DNA of 64,000 nucleotides from Actinomadura sp. J1-007 (GCF_009793335.1 NZ_WING01000001.1:7378001-7442000); one strand, 5' to 3'; numbered from the stretch's first letter, positions 8,932 to 18,701 are shown. Notes: generated from the sequence alone by a model not told the origin. A program made the numbers and translations.

Positions 8932-9818
8932 ATGACGAACGCACCGGCATCTCGCGACGAGATCTTCGACTACAGCCCGATCACCGAACGCCCCCCGATC
9001 GTCTGGCCGGGCGGCGCCCGGGTCGCCGCCTACATCGGGCTCAACGTCGAGCACTACCTGATCGATCGCCCGTCCACGAGCATCTGGCCCGGGACGGCGG
9101 ACCTGGTCCCCGACCCGCTCAACCACGGCTGGCGCGACTACGGGCCCCGGGTCGGGATCTGGCGCATGATCCAGAGCATGGACCGGCACAGCGTCCGGGC
9201 CAGCGTGCTGCTCAACTCCGCCGCGGCCGAGCACTACCCGCAGATCATCAAGGCGGGCCGGGAACGGGACTGGGCGTGGCTCGCGCACGGCCGGACCAAC
9301 TCGATCCTGCACACCGGCATGGAACCGGACGAGGAGCGCCGCGTCCTCACCGAGATCGTCGACACCATCGCCGACGCCACCGGACGGCGGCCGAGAGGCT
9401 GGATGGGGCCCGCGATGACCGAGACGTTCAACACCCCGCGGTTGCTCGCCGAGCTCGGGCTGAGCTACGTGCTGGACTGGACGAACGACGACCAGCCCTA
9501 CCCGCTGAACGTGCCCGGCGTCATCAGCGTCCCGTACTCGGCGGAGATCAACGACAACATGCTGTTCGGGCCAAGGGCCTGACCGGGCCGGAGTTCGTCC
9601 AGGTCGTCAAGGACCAGTACGAGCAGCTCCGCGCCGACTCCGAGCACGGCGGGCGGGTGCTGGCGCTGGCGCTGCACCCGTTCGTGACCGGCCAGGCGTT
9701 CCGGGCCAAGTACTTCGACCAGGTCCTGGAGTACCTCACGGCGCAGCCCGACATCTGGCTGACCACCAGCGACGAGATCGCCGAACACTACCGGAGCACG
9801 TTGAACGAGTCGGCTTGA
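8932..9818 (+). CDS. Polysaccharide deacetylase family protein (frame broken)
   Basis: A roughly 295-residue protein of the polysaccharide deacetylase/PuuE-like group (carbohydrate esterase 4 fold), related to enzymes acting on acylated sugars or allantoin-type compounds. It reads from MTNAPASRDEIFDYSPI through WPGGARVAAYIGLNVEHY, GRTNSILH and the late GGRVLALALHPFVTGQA segment with the conserved His-Pro. The frame is broken at 9568-9570: restoring one G to the run (GGG to GGGG) gives LFGAKGLTGPEF and joins both halves with no residue loss. As written, the first frame stops at 9582. MerR control is inferred from the shared promoter region. The substrate cannot be named. Confidence 0.85.
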
Positions 9819-10054
9819 GACCCCCGAGGCGACGGGCCGGCGCACGCGCCTGCGCGGGCCCGCCTGCGTAGCCCAGCCCGCCGCCATCCCGAACGTGTCC
9901 GCGACCAGATGGGCGACCGGGCGCCGCCTCGTCGCCTGAGCCGCCTGCACGCCGGACAGCGCTAGGAACCTCTCTCGGGGTGGTCGGTCAAGAAACTCAC
10001 CTACACCCTGTACGGCAGCGGGCCGGCCGCTTCGCGCGCGGGTCGGGAGCCTGT

Positions 10055-11293
10055 TCATGCCAGTTGGTCGCGGCGGCGGGTCAGGTAGGCGGTCTCGGCG
10101 GTGTTGCCTGCTAGTTCGATGGCCTTGTCGTAGGCCGCGCGTGACTGCTCGCTTCGGCCCAGCCGGCGCAGGAGGTCGGCGCGGGTGGCGTGGTACGGGT
10201 GGTAGCCGGCGAGTTCGCCCTCAAGCCGGTCGACGGCTGCCAGCGCCACGTCCGGCCCGTCGAGTTCGGCGACCGCGACGGCGCGGTTGAGGGCGATGAT
10301 CGGCGAGGGGTCGAGGCGGGCGAGCCGGTCGTAGAGGGCGAGGATCTGTGACCAGTCGGTGTCGCGCATGTCGCGGGCGGAGGTGTGCACGGCGTTGATC
10401 GCGGCGAGGATCTGGTAGCGGCCCGGAACGGCACCGGCGGCGGCAGCGGCGAGGCGTTCGCGGACGAGCCGGTGGCCCTCGGCGATCAGGGCCGCGTCCC
10501 AGGCGGCGCGGTCCTGTTCGGCCAGGGGGACCAGTTCTCCGCCGGACGAGACGCGGGCGGGGCGGCGGGCCTCGGTGAGCAGCATCAGCGCCAGCAGCCC
10601 GGCCGCCTCTCCGTCGTCGGGCAGGAGGGCGCGGACCAGGCGGGTGAGCCGGATCGCCTCGGCGGTCAGGCCGGGGCGGAGGGGATCGGTGCCGGGGCCG
10701 CTCGCCAGATACCCCTCGTTGAACACCAGGAACAGGACGGCGAGCACGCCGGACACGCGTTCCGGGAGATCCTCCGCGGACGGCACACGGTAGGGGACGC
10801 GCGCCGCGCTGATCTTGGCCTTCGCGCGGGTGATCCGCTGCTCCATCGCGGTCTCGCGCACCAGGAAGGCGCGGGCGATCTCGGGCACGGTCAGACCGGC
10901 GACCATGCGCAGCGTCAGCGCGACGCGGGTCTGCACGGCCAGCGCGGGGTGGCAGCAGGTGAAGATCAGCCGGAGCCGGTCGTCGTCGATGGCGCCGAGC
11001 GGCTCGGGCTCGTGGCCGTACGCCATCTGAGCCTCCTGGTGCTTGTCGCCGCGTTTGCTCTCGCGCCGGATCCGGTCGATGGCCTTGCGGTTGGCGGTGG
11101 TGGTCAGCCACGCGCCGGGGTTGGGCGGCACGCCGTCGGCCGGCCACCGCCGCACGGCGGTCGCGAACGCCTCGGCGGCGGCCTCCTCGGCGATGTCGAG
11201 GTCGCCGAAGCGCCTGGTCAGGGCGGCGACCACCCGGGCCCACTCCTCGTGGTGGGCCCGGGTGAGCGCCGCGCGCACGTCGGCCATGCTCAC
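10055..11293 (-). CDS. ECF42-type RNA polymerase sigma factor
   Basis: An extracytoplasmic-function sigma factor of about 412 residues. Region 2 lies in residues 10-85 (RRFGDLDIAEEAAAEAFATA, WLTTTANRKAIDRIRRE) and region 4 around 130-185 (LRMVAGLTVPEIARAFLVRE with its helix-turn-helix). Beyond the core it has the long C-terminal extension with TPR-like helices and the signature LLLTEARRPAR...GELVPLAEQDR that marks the ECF42 group, usually encoded beside DGPF/YCII proteins as here. GTG 11293 overlaps the stop of the DGPF gene (GTGA), so translation is coupled; ATG 11287 is an alternative start. No anti-sigma factor is present, and in this group the extension is thought to control activity. Confidence 0.92.
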   Translation of the reverse strand: MSMADVRAALTRAHHEEWARVVAALTRRFGDLDIAEEAAAEAFATAVRRWPADGVPPNPGAWLTTTANRKAIDRIRRESKRGDKHQEAQMAYGHEPEPLGAIDDDRLRLIFTCCHPALAVQTRVALTLRMVAGLTVPEIARAFLVRETAMEQRITRAKAKISAARVPYRVPSAEDLPERVSGVLAVLFLVFNEGYLASGPGTDPLRPGLTAEAIRLTRLVRALLPDDGEAAGLLALMLLTEARRPARVSSGGELVPLAEQDRAAWDAALIAEGHRLVRERLAAAAAGAVPGRYQILAAINAVHTSARDMRDTDWSQILALYDRLARLDPSPIIALNRAVAVAELDGPDVALAAVDRLEGELAGYHPYHATRADLLRRLGRSEQSRAAYDKAIELAGNTAETAYLTRRRDQLA

Positions 11294-11619
11294 GCGTCCA
11301 GGAACGGCCGTACCTCGACCTTGCGGTTGCAGGCCCTCGATCCCTCGGCGGCGAGCTTGAGCGCCGCGTCCAGGTCGGGCGCCTCGATGACCCAGAAGCC
11401 GGCGAGATACTCCTTCGACTCCAGGAACGGCCCGTCGGTGACCATCGCCTCCCCGCCCCGGTTGTCGACGACGGTGGCCGTGCCGGGCGCGGCGAGGCCG
11501 CCGGCGAAGACCCAGTTGCCCTCGGCCTGGAGCCGTTCGTTGAACGCGTCGATAGCTGCGTGCTCGTCCGGTGTGGCGAGGCCGGCCTGGTCGTGGATCA
11601 CGGAAAGCAGGTAACGCAT
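11290..11619 (-). CDS. YCII-related DGPF-domain protein
   Basis: A 109-residue single-domain protein of the YCII/DGPF family, with the diagnostic DGPFLESKEYLAGFWVIE segment in the middle and a conserved MRYLLSVIHD start. These small ferredoxin-like-fold proteins have no settled function; they are regularly encoded next to ECF42 sigma factors and are thought to be part of the stimulus or target of the sigma factor. Here the gene lies 42 bases after the DHFR-like gene and shares a GTGA overlap with the sigma gene. A GGAGATCATCC stretch precedes ATG 11619. Confidence 0.9.
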   Translation of the reverse strand: MRYLLSVIHDQAGLATPDEHAAIDAFNERLQAEGNWVFAGGLAAPGTATVVDNRGGEAMVTDGPFLESKEYLAGFWVIEAPDLDAALKLAAEGSRACNRKVEVRPFLDA

Positions 11620-11661
11620 CTGAGGATGATCTCCTGTGGTGTCGGGACGGTGCCGCGGCGC

Positions 11662-12258
11662 CTAGTCCGCGTTCCGGAGCCGCGGCCCGGCGCCCTCGGG
11701 GATCTCCCCGTGGAGGCGCGGGGCGTAGACGAGCTTCTGCGTACGGCCGTCGAGCACGGTCGACTCGATGAGCTCCAGGTCGAACTCCGGTCCGCCGTGG
11801 AAGAGCGCCGCTTCCCCGGCGCGACCCGAGATGGCGGGGAACATGATGACTTCGAGCCGGTCGACGAGGCCGGCGGCGAGCAGGGCGCGGTTCAGCGAGA
11901 TGCTGCCGTGCGAACGCATCGGGACGTCCGTCGTACGCTTCAGGCGCTCGATCGCCGTCACCGCGTCCTCGTCGATGACCGTCGAGTTCCGCCACCCGAG
12001 CGGGTCTTCGAGCCTGCTGGAGAACACGATCTTCGGCAGTTCGTTCAGGCTGTCGTAGTAGGGCTCGTCGTACTCGTCCACGAACTTCCGGAACAGGCGG
12101 AACGTCGTCGCGCCGAAGACGAGCACCTGGTCCTGCGCGAAGGTGCGCACCCGGTCCTCGCGGACCTCGGGGCCCTCCTTCCCCAGTAGCCGGGCCAACC
12201 CCGGGCCATGCCGTAGCCGTCGAGGCTACAGAAGAAGTCGACGGTGAAGGTGGCGCTC
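11662..12258 (-). CDS. Dihydrofolate reductase family protein (frame broken)
   Basis: A roughly 198-residue protein of the RibD C-terminal/DHFR-like superfamily, NADPH-dependent reductases whose substrate is often not folate. It opens MSATFTVDFFCSLDGYGMA, the family start strand with SLDG, and later has VLVFGATTF, the strand KIVFSSRLEDP and the helix segment SHGSISLNRALLAAGLVDRL. One base is missing in a C run of the plus strand at 12181-12184; restoring it gives WPGYWGKEGPEVRED and makes the gene continuous. GGGAGCAGCACC precedes ATG 12258. It is the first gene of the DHFR, DGPF, sigma-factor set. A second DHFR-like gene is at 48024. Confidence 0.85.
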
Positions 12259-12377
12259 ATGGTGCTGCTCCCTTGTCCTGCGCCGCCCCCGCCGGGCGGC
12301 TTCACTACTTCCACGAACGCGACCGCCCCGATCCGACACCGGCTTCCGAAAACTTTCCAAGGAGATCGGCGGGCGGA

Positions 12378-15281
12378 TCACCGGTCCGGGCGGTCGGTCC
12401 CGTTCCGGTCGGGGGCGGGGAGGGCCCGGGCCACCTCGTCGCGGGAGTGGATGTTCAGCTTGCGGAACACCTTGGCGACGTGGTCCTCGACGGTGCGGCG
12501 GGAGACGAAGAGGGCCTGGGCGATCTCGCGGTTGGTGCGGCCGCCGGCCAGCAGCCGGGCGACGTCGCGTTCGCGGGGGGACAGCTGGTTGCCGTAGCCG
12601 CGCGAGCCGCGGTGGGACGGGGTGGCCGCGCCGGCGCCGCGGATGAGCTTGCGGCAGCGGGCGGCGTCCATGCTCGCGCCGAGCGTCTCGTAGGAGTCGG
12701 CGGTCGCGGTGAGGACGCCCACGGCGCCGGGACGGTCCTCGGCCGACTGCTCGGTGAGCTGGGCCGTACGGTACGGCAGGCCGAGGCGGCGGGCGCGGCG
12801 GATCGCGGTCTCGAAGTGCCGGGCGGCGGTGGACGGTGCGCCGTCGGCGCGCGCGAGGTGGGCGCGGCAGGCGGGGAGCGCCGCGTGAGCCAGGGGTGCG
12901 TCCAGGCCGTTCAGCCCGGTGTCGAGCTCGGCGGTCAGGACGCGCGCGTCCGCGGAGCGTCCGGCCGCCAGGTACGCCTGGACCGCCTGGGGGGCGAGGT
13001 CGCCCGCCCACGCCCACAGGCCCTTGCGGCGCAGCAGCGCGGCGCCCTTGTCGGCGTGGGCGCAGGCCGCGTCGGTGTCGCCGCGGTTCAGCAGCATGGT
13101 GATCATGCCGCCGGTCGCGGCGAGCGCGACCGGGATGATGGCGGAGTCGGCCTGGGCCATGCGGGTGGCCTGGAAGCTGTGCTCGGCCTCGGTCCATTCG
13201 CTGCGGGCGGTGGCGAGCCAGCCCGCGACGAGCTGGATCTCGCTGGTGACCGGGAGCAGGTGGGCGTAGGTCTCGGCGAGCCCGCGGGCCCGTTCCGGGA
13301 GGTCGGCCCAGTCGCCGCGGTACCAGTCCAGCCGGAGCCGGGTGGCCTCGGCGGTGCCGACCACGTACGGGGCGCCGGCCCGCGCGGCGAGGTCCAGGCC
13401 GGTGCGCAGGAACTCGCGCGCCCGGCCGTAGTGGCCGGTCCACGAGCACGCGTCGGCCACGTTGCAGTGCGCCCGCGCCAGCTCGCGGAGCTGCGCGGAG
13501 TCGGTGACCCGCGCCGGCTCGGGCAGCAGCTCCAGCCGGTCCCACGCGTGCGGGTCGCCGGAGATGAGCCCGGCGCCGAGCGTGTAGGCGAGCAGGGACG
13601 TCCGCAGCACGCCCGGCGGCATGCCGGCGACGCTGTCGTCGAGCTGGTCCAGCCACAGGCGGTTCGTGGCGCTCGGCGTGCTGCCGAGGTAGGGCAGCGC
13701 GAGCACCGCCATGCCCCGGAGCCTGTGCTCGGGGTGTTCGCGCAGCGCCTCGACGGCCACCTCGATCTGCGCGCGGCCCCGGTCCATCTCGCCGGCCTCG
13801 CGGATCAGCAGCAGGCCGAGCCACAGCCGCACCACGCCCCGGACCTCGACCGACAGCCGCGGATCCGACAGCAGCCCCTCGATCTGCGCGGTCACCCCGT
13901 CGTGGTGCAGCCCCGTCAGCGCGTACCGGCACAGCTTCATGACGAGCCGGTCGACGTCGGCGGACGGGACGGCCGGGTCGGCGACGACGGCGCGCAGCAG
14001 CTCGATCCCGGTGTCGGCGTCGCCGGCGTCCATCGCCGCGTCGGCGGCCTCCTCGCTGTAGCGCAGCCAGTCGCCGGGCAGCCCGGCGTGCCGGGCGTGG
14101 GCGGCGAGCCGGACGAGCGGGGGCGGGTCGAGCTTGGAGAGCATCCGCACGGCGCGGCGGCGCAGCGCCTGGCGGCGCGGACCGGGCAGGGCGTCGTGGA
14201 CGGCGCGCTGGGCCAGCACGTGCCGGAAGCCGTACTGGTTCTCGGCCGTCTCCACCAGCACCGCGGCGTCCAGCAGCCGGGTGATCCGGCCCCGGCCGCC
14301 GACCCCCGCCACGGCGGCCAGCATCTCGGCGGTGGCGGGGGCGCCGAGGACGGCGGCGGCCTCCGCGACCGCGCGGGCGCCGGGGGGCAGCGTGTGCAGG
14401 CGTTCCAGCATGGCCTCGCGCAGCAGCGCCGGGACCTCCAGGTCGTCCAGCAGCCGGCGCGCGCAGGCCCCGTCGGTGCGCAGCGCGCCGCCGTGGTCGC
14501 GCAGCGCGTAGATCATCTCCTCCACCACGAACGGGATGCCCGCGGTGCGCTGCCGCATCACCTCGGCGAACCCGGGCGACACCGCGCGGTCGCCGAGGAT
14601 CGCCTCCACCATCCCGCGCACGCCCGCGGCGTCGAGCGGGCCGAGCACCAGGTGGGCGCTCGTGGTGCCCGGCGGCGGGCGGAACGCTCCACCGAGCGGA
14701 GCGTCGGCGGGCAGGTCCTCGCGGCGGAACGTCGCCACCAGCGACAGGCCCGGCGGCGGGTCGCTCATCACGAACCGCAGCATCTGCCGGGTGCCCTCGT
14801 CGGCCCAGTGCAGGTCCTCGATGACCAGCACCGTGCGGCCCAGCGCGGCCAGCAGGTCGCGGACGGCGCGGAACAGCCGGTGGCGTTCGGCGGCCGGGTC
14901 GCCGAGCGGCTCCGGCGGCGGCGGCAGCCGGTCGGCGAGCTCGGGCAGGTAGGGCCGCAGCGCCCCGGTCACCGCGCTCGGCTCGCCGAGCCGGGCGCCG
15001 CACGAGCGCAGGCACTCGAAGATCACGCCGTAGGGGAACGGGTCGCGCAGCGGCTGGCAGTGCCGCACCGCCGGCCACGCCGGGCCCCCGCGCAGCGCGG
15101 TCACCAGCTCGGTGACCAGCCGGGTCTTGCCGACGCCCGCCTCGCCCTCCACGAACACCACCGACGGGGCGGCCGCGGTCGCCGCGGTCAGCGCCTCCAA
15201 CTCCCGGCCGCGCCCGATCAGGACCGGCGAGCTGGTCCGGACGATGGCGCTGGACGCTTCGAGCCGTGTCGCGTGGGTCAT
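12378..15281 (-). CDS. LuxR-family LAL-type transcriptional regulator
   Basis: A 967-residue large ATP-binding LuxR regulator. Walker A (GEAGVGKT, residues 46-53) and Walker B (VLVIEDLHWAD, about 165) form a STAND-type AAA+ NTPase; a long helical, TPR-like middle region follows (about 350-880), and the C-terminal LuxR helix-turn-helix starts QLSPRERDVARLLAGG and carries SRRTVEDHVAKVFRKLNI. LAL proteins activate secondary-metabolite, sugar or protease genes on binding an inducer. ATG 15281 has AAAGGAG upstream at proper spacing; the open frame beyond it is not protein-like. The coupled secreted proteases at 15611 and 17182 are divergent from it, so they are the natural candidate targets. Confidence 0.93.
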   Translation of the reverse strand: MTHATRLEASSAIVRTSSPVLIGRGRELEALTAATAAAPSVVFVEGEAGVGKTRLVTELVTALRGGPAWPAVRHCQPLRDPFPYGVIFECLRSCGARLGEPSAVTGALRPYLPELADRLPPPPEPLGDPAAERHRLFRAVRDLLAALGRTVLVIEDLHWADEGTRQMLRFVMSDPPPGLSLVATFRREDLPADAPLGGAFRPPPGTTSAHLVLGPLDAAGVRGMVEAILGDRAVSPGFAEVMRQRTAGIPFVVEEMIYALRDHGGALRTDGACARRLLDDLEVPALLREAMLERLHTLPPGARAVAEAAAVLGAPATAEMLAAVAGVGGRGRITRLLDAAVLVETAENQYGFRHVLAQRAVHDALPGPRRQALRRRAVRMLSKLDPPPLVRLAAHARHAGLPGDWLRYSEEAADAAMDAGDADTGIELLRAVVADPAVPSADVDRLVMKLCRYALTGLHHDGVTAQIEGLLSDPRLSVEVRGVVRLWLGLLLIREAGEMDRGRAQIEVAVEALREHPEHRLRGMAVLALPYLGSTPSATNRLWLDQLDDSVAGMPPGVLRTSLLAYTLGAGLISGDPHAWDRLELLPEPARVTDSAQLRELARAHCNVADACSWTGHYGRAREFLRTGLDLAARAGAPYVVGTAEATRLRLDWYRGDWADLPERARGLAETYAHLLPVTSEIQLVAGWLATARSEWTEAEHSFQATRMAQADSAIIPVALAATGGMITMLLNRGDTDAACAHADKGAALLRRKGLWAWAGDLAPQAVQAYLAAGRSADARVLTAELDTGLNGLDAPLAHAALPACRAHLARADGAPSTAARHFETAIRRARRLGLPYRTAQLTEQSAEDRPGAVGVLTATADSYETLGASMDAARCRKLIRGAGAATPSHRGSRGYGNQLSPRERDVARLLAGGRTNREIAQALFVSRRTVEDHVAKVFRKLNIHSRDEVARALPAPDRNGTDRPDR

Positions 15282-15534
15282 CCCAACTCCTTTCGGAGCA
15301 CCCCTGGCAGCTTCGGCCGACCCAGAGGATAAGCGCATACGGGCAGCAGCGAAACAGTTCCGTCGCGCATTCGAGAAACCCGTATCCCTACGGGGTGTTG
15401 CCACGGTTGTTCCACGCTCCGCGGCCGTGGACGGTAAACGCTGAGCGGCCGACCCCCACTCCGACACCCCCGCCCCGGCCGTTCCTCCGGACCGCCTCGC
15501 GGCGTCCGGTGCAAGGGAGAAAGGCGGAGCGCTC
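15282..15534. other. Divergent control region of LAL and protease genes
   Basis: This space separates the LAL regulator from the protease pair and must hold both promoters. I see an A/T-richer patch at about 15325-15375, but no strong -10/-35 pair and no convincing long dyad. Confidence 0.35.
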
Positions 15535-15618
15535 ATGCGACGAACCGAGCCGTTCCCGACCGCCGGCGCCATTCGGCCGTCCCGGCCCGAGCCGGTGCTG
15601 GAGGCGTGCCATGCGTAG
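15535..15618 (+). CDS. Possible 27-residue leader ORF before the subtilase
   Basis: ATG 15535 follows an AAAGGCGGAG ribosome site at ideal distance and opens a 27-codon frame (MRRTEPFPTAGAIRPSR then PEPVLEACHA) whose TAG at 15616-15618 overlaps the ATG of the protease at 15611. A well-placed site and an overlapping stop suggest a translated leader that couples to the protease. The peptide has no recognisable homology or signal, and the protease has its own GGAGG site, so chance is possible. Confidence 0.3.
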   Translation: MRRTEPFPTAGAIRPSRPEPVLEACHA

Positions 15619-17185
15619 GACGAGGTTCGCGGCGTTCGCGGTCGGCGCCGCGTCGGCGGTCGTGCTGGCCGGGGCCGCCGTCCCCGCCATGGCCGCAGGC
15701 CCCGAAGGCACCGTGCGGCAGGCCCGGCAGCATGTGCCCGGCCAGTACATCGTGGTGCTGAAGGACGGTGCGCCGCGTGCCGCCCGCGGCCAGGCGTCCG
15801 CGTTGGCGGACCGGTACGGCGGTGAGGTGGCGCGCACCTACTCCGCCACGTTCAACGGGTACTCCGCCCGCCGCATGACCGGCGCGCAGGCGCGCAGGCT
15901 GGCCGCCGACCCGTCGGTCAAGGCGGTGTACGAGGACGGCACCGCGCGGGCGGCGGGCGAGCAGCCGAACCCGCCGTCCTGGGGCCTGGACCAGATCGAC
16001 CAGAAGACCACCGCCCTGGACAGGAAGTACGCCTACGCCAACGAGGCCGACGGGGTCACCGCCTACGTCATCGACTCCGGGGTCAGGAAGGACCACACGG
16101 AGTTCGAAGGGCGGGCCTCGTTCGGCTACGACTTCGTCGACGACGACACCGACGCCAGTGACTGCTTCTGGCACGGCACGCACGTCGCCGGGACGATCGC
16201 GGGCAAGACCGTCGGCGTCGCGAAGAAGGCCGAGGTCGTCGCGGTCCGGGCGCTCGGCTGCGCCGGTACGGCGCCGGACTCGGCGACCATCAGCGCCATG
16301 GAATGGGTCGCCGCCAACGGCAAGAAGCCCGGCGTGGTCAACATGAGCCTGACGACGGACACCCCCGGCGTCGGCGACGAGCAGGTCAAGGCGCTGGTCG
16401 CCAAGGGCTTCGTCGTCGCGGTGGCGGGCGGCAACAACGGCGAGGACTCCTGCGGCGTCAGCCCGGCGCGGGTGCCCGAGGCGATCACGGTCGGCTGGAT
16501 GAACCAGGGCGGAGGCCGCAGCGGCAACTACGGCACCTGCCTCGACCTGTTCGCGCCGGGCGGCAACATCTACTCCGCCGACCACACCGGCTCGTACCGC
16601 AACGGCAGCGGCACCTCGATGGCCACGCCGCACGTCACGGGCGCGGCGGCCATGTACCTCCAGGCGAACCCCGGCGCCACGCCCCAGCAGGTACGGGACG
16701 CGCTGGTGGAGCACGCCACCCCGGGACTGGTCACCAACCCCGGCTCGGGCTCGCCGAACAAGCTGCTCTACACCGGGTTCATCGACGGCGACGGCCCCGG
16801 CCCCGGCGGCTGCGACGGCACGACCAGCAGCGAGCGGGTGGCCGTACCGGACGCCGGCGCGGCCGTCACCAGCACGATCACCGTCGAGGGCTGCGAAGGC
16901 AAGGCGCCGTCCACCCTGCCGGTCAAGGTCGACATCGACCACCCGTACACCGGCGACCTCGCGATCGATCTGATCGGCCCGAGCGGGACCGTGTACGGCC
17001 TGAAGAAGTCGGGGGACGTCGGCGAGGCCGCCGGCGTGCACACGACCTACACCGCCGACGCCTCCCGCGAGAACGCCGACGGCGCCTGGAAGCTCCGGAT
17101 CAGGGACGTCTACAAGTTCGACGCCGGCACCCTGACCGGCTGGTCGCTCACCTTCTCTCCCCCCACCCTGAAGGACCGTCCATGA
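15611..17185 (+). CDS. Secreted subtilisin-like serine protease with P-domain
   Basis: A 524-residue S8 family protease. It has a signal peptide (residues 1-29, ending AVPAMAAG), an I9 inhibitor propeptide (about 38-115, VPGQYIVVLKDG onward), and a proteinase-K-like catalytic domain with Asp155 (YVIDSG), His188 (HGTHVAGT) and Ser336 (GTSMATPHV). A C-terminal P/Homo B domain of the proprotein-convertase type follows (about 415-518, DIDHPYTGDLAIDLIGPSG). It should be exported by Sec, self-process and act outside the cell. The stop overlaps the ATG of the trypsin-like gene (ATGA), so the two proteases are made together, possibly one activating the other. ATG 15611 has GGAGG 8 bases upstream. Confidence 0.95.
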   Translation: MRRTRFAAFAVGAASAVVLAGAAVPAMAAGPEGTVRQARQHVPGQYIVVLKDGAPRAARGQASALADRYGGEVARTYSATFNGYSARRMTGAQARRLAADPSVKAVYEDGTARAAGEQPNPPSWGLDQIDQKTTALDRKYAYANEADGVTAYVIDSGVRKDHTEFEGRASFGYDFVDDDTDASDCFWHGTHVAGTIAGKTVGVAKKAEVVAVRALGCAGTAPDSATISAMEWVAANGKKPGVVNMSLTTDTPGVGDEQVKALVAKGFVVAVAGGNNGEDSCGVSPARVPEAITVGWMNQGGGRSGNYGTCLDLFAPGGNIYSADHTGSYRNGSGTSMATPHVTGAAAMYLQANPGATPQQVRDALVEHATPGLVTNPGSGSPNKLLYTGFIDGDGPGPGGCDGTTSSERVAVPDAGAAVTSTITVEGCEGKAPSTLPVKVDIDHPYTGDLAIDLIGPSGTVYGLKKSGDVGEAAGVHTTYTADASRENADGAWKLRIRDVYKFDAGTLTGWSLTFSPPTLKDRP

Positions 17186-18686
17186 GACCCACCCGGCTCC
17201 TCGTCCTGGCCTGCGCCGCCGTCACGGCCCTCGTCCCGGCGTCCGCCGCCGCGGCGCAGTCGGCACCGGCCGCACACGTGGCGCAGGCGGCGCCGCGCCC
17301 GCCGGTCAGCATCGCCGCCACGCCCACCGACCAGCTCGTCCCGGACCTGCGCCCGTCGCCGGGCGTCGTCAACGGGCAGCCCACGACGGTCAAGGAGCAC
17401 CCCTCCGTCATCGCCGGGCTGCGCGTCGGCGGCGGCAACGCCCAGGGGCAGTCCTGCACCGCCTCGGTCGTCGGCAGGCGAACGATCCTCACCGCCGCGC
17501 ACTGCATGATCGACGTGGGCGGAGCCAAGAGCTACCTCTACGGCGACGACGACCTGAACACCGCCGGCGACGAGACGTTCCGCACCAAGGTGGCCTCGTT
17601 CAAGGCGCACCCCAAGTACACCGGGGCGGGAGGCTGGAAGACCGGTTACGACGTCGCCGTGGTCACCACCGAGGACGACATCCCCGTCCCGCAGGCCCAA
17701 TGGGCCAAGGTCGCGGGCTCGGGGACGCCGCGCTCACCCGGCCAGGCAAGAACGGCTTCGTCCTCGGCTACGGCAAGACCGCGGCGAGCGGCGGCCTCTC
17801 CGGGCGGCTCGACAAGGCCGCGCTGCCGGTCAACGACGCGGGCGACTGCCAGGTGTTCGACGTCAGGGTCAATCCGGACCTGATGGTCTGCACCGGCTAC
17901 GACGACGGCCACATCGGGATCTGCTCCGGCGACAGCGGCGGACCGTACACCGTGGACGGCATCGTCGTCGGCGTCGTCTCCTGGGGCGCGGGCAACTGCG
18001 ACCGCTACAGCATCATGTCGCGGCTGACCAACGAGATGGGCGACTGGGCCAAGAACGAGATCGGCGGCCAGGACCCGCCCGGCGACGGGAAGTTCACCGT
18101 GGGGCTCAGCCCGTCCTCCGGCTCCGTCGACGCGGGCAGGACCCTGTCGACCACCGTGACGAGCAAGGCCGGCGACCAGGGCCCGGAGAAGCTCGACCTG
18201 TCCGCCTCGGGCCTGCCGGACGGCGCGACCGCCACGTTCCAGCCCACCTCGATCACCTCGGGCGACAACGCCAAGCTGACGTTCCAGACGACGGCGGGCA
18301 CGCCCAAGGGCACCTACAAGGCCACGGTCACCGCCTCGGGGCCGTCCGGGAAGAAGACCGCCACCTACACCCTCACCGTCGGCGGCGACTCGCCTTCCGA
18401 CGGGCCCCGTCCCTCGGTCTCGCCCTCCTCGGGCAGCGTCTCCCGCGGCGGTCTCGCCCAGCCGACGGTCACCGTGACCGGCGGGACGGGCGCCAGCAGG
18501 CTCACCGCGTCCGCCCCGGGCCTGTTCTCCGCCCCGATGTTCTTCCCGCAGACCGTCGAACCCGGCGGCACCTCGACGATGACGGCCTTCGCCCCCTTCC
18601 AGCCGGGCACCTACAAGGTCACCATCACCGCCACCGACACGGCCGGCAAGTCCGGCACGACCGACTACACCCTCACCGTCCGCTGA
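17182..18686 (+). CDS. Secreted trypsin-like serine protease with two Ig-like modules (frame broken)
   Basis: An S1 family protease of about 501 residues once the frame is restored. It has a signal peptide (MRPTRLLVLACAAVTALVPA, cut after SAAAA), a catalytic domain from GVVNGQPTTVKEHPSVIAGL with His107 (TAAHC), Asp157 (GYDVAVV) and Ser252 (CSGDSGGP), then two beta-sandwich repeats (FTVGLSPSSGSVDAG onward and RPSVSPSSGSVSRGG onward) that probably bind surfaces or substrates. The break is at 17721-17724: one more G turns GSGTPRSPGQ into GSGDAALTRPGKNGF. ATG 17182 overlaps the subtilase stop. As written, the first frame would end at 17883 and lose the catalytic serine. Confidence 0.9.
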
Positions 18687-18701
18687 CCACCATCCCCGCT
18701 T

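Noticed and set aside
12273..15332. A 1019-codon plus-strand open frame opposite the LAL regulator
   Set aside because: It is Gly/Arg/Val/Ala-rich with no motif, mirrors the codon bias of the LAL gene on the other strand, and has no ribosome site. Long antisense frames are expected in DNA this GC-rich.
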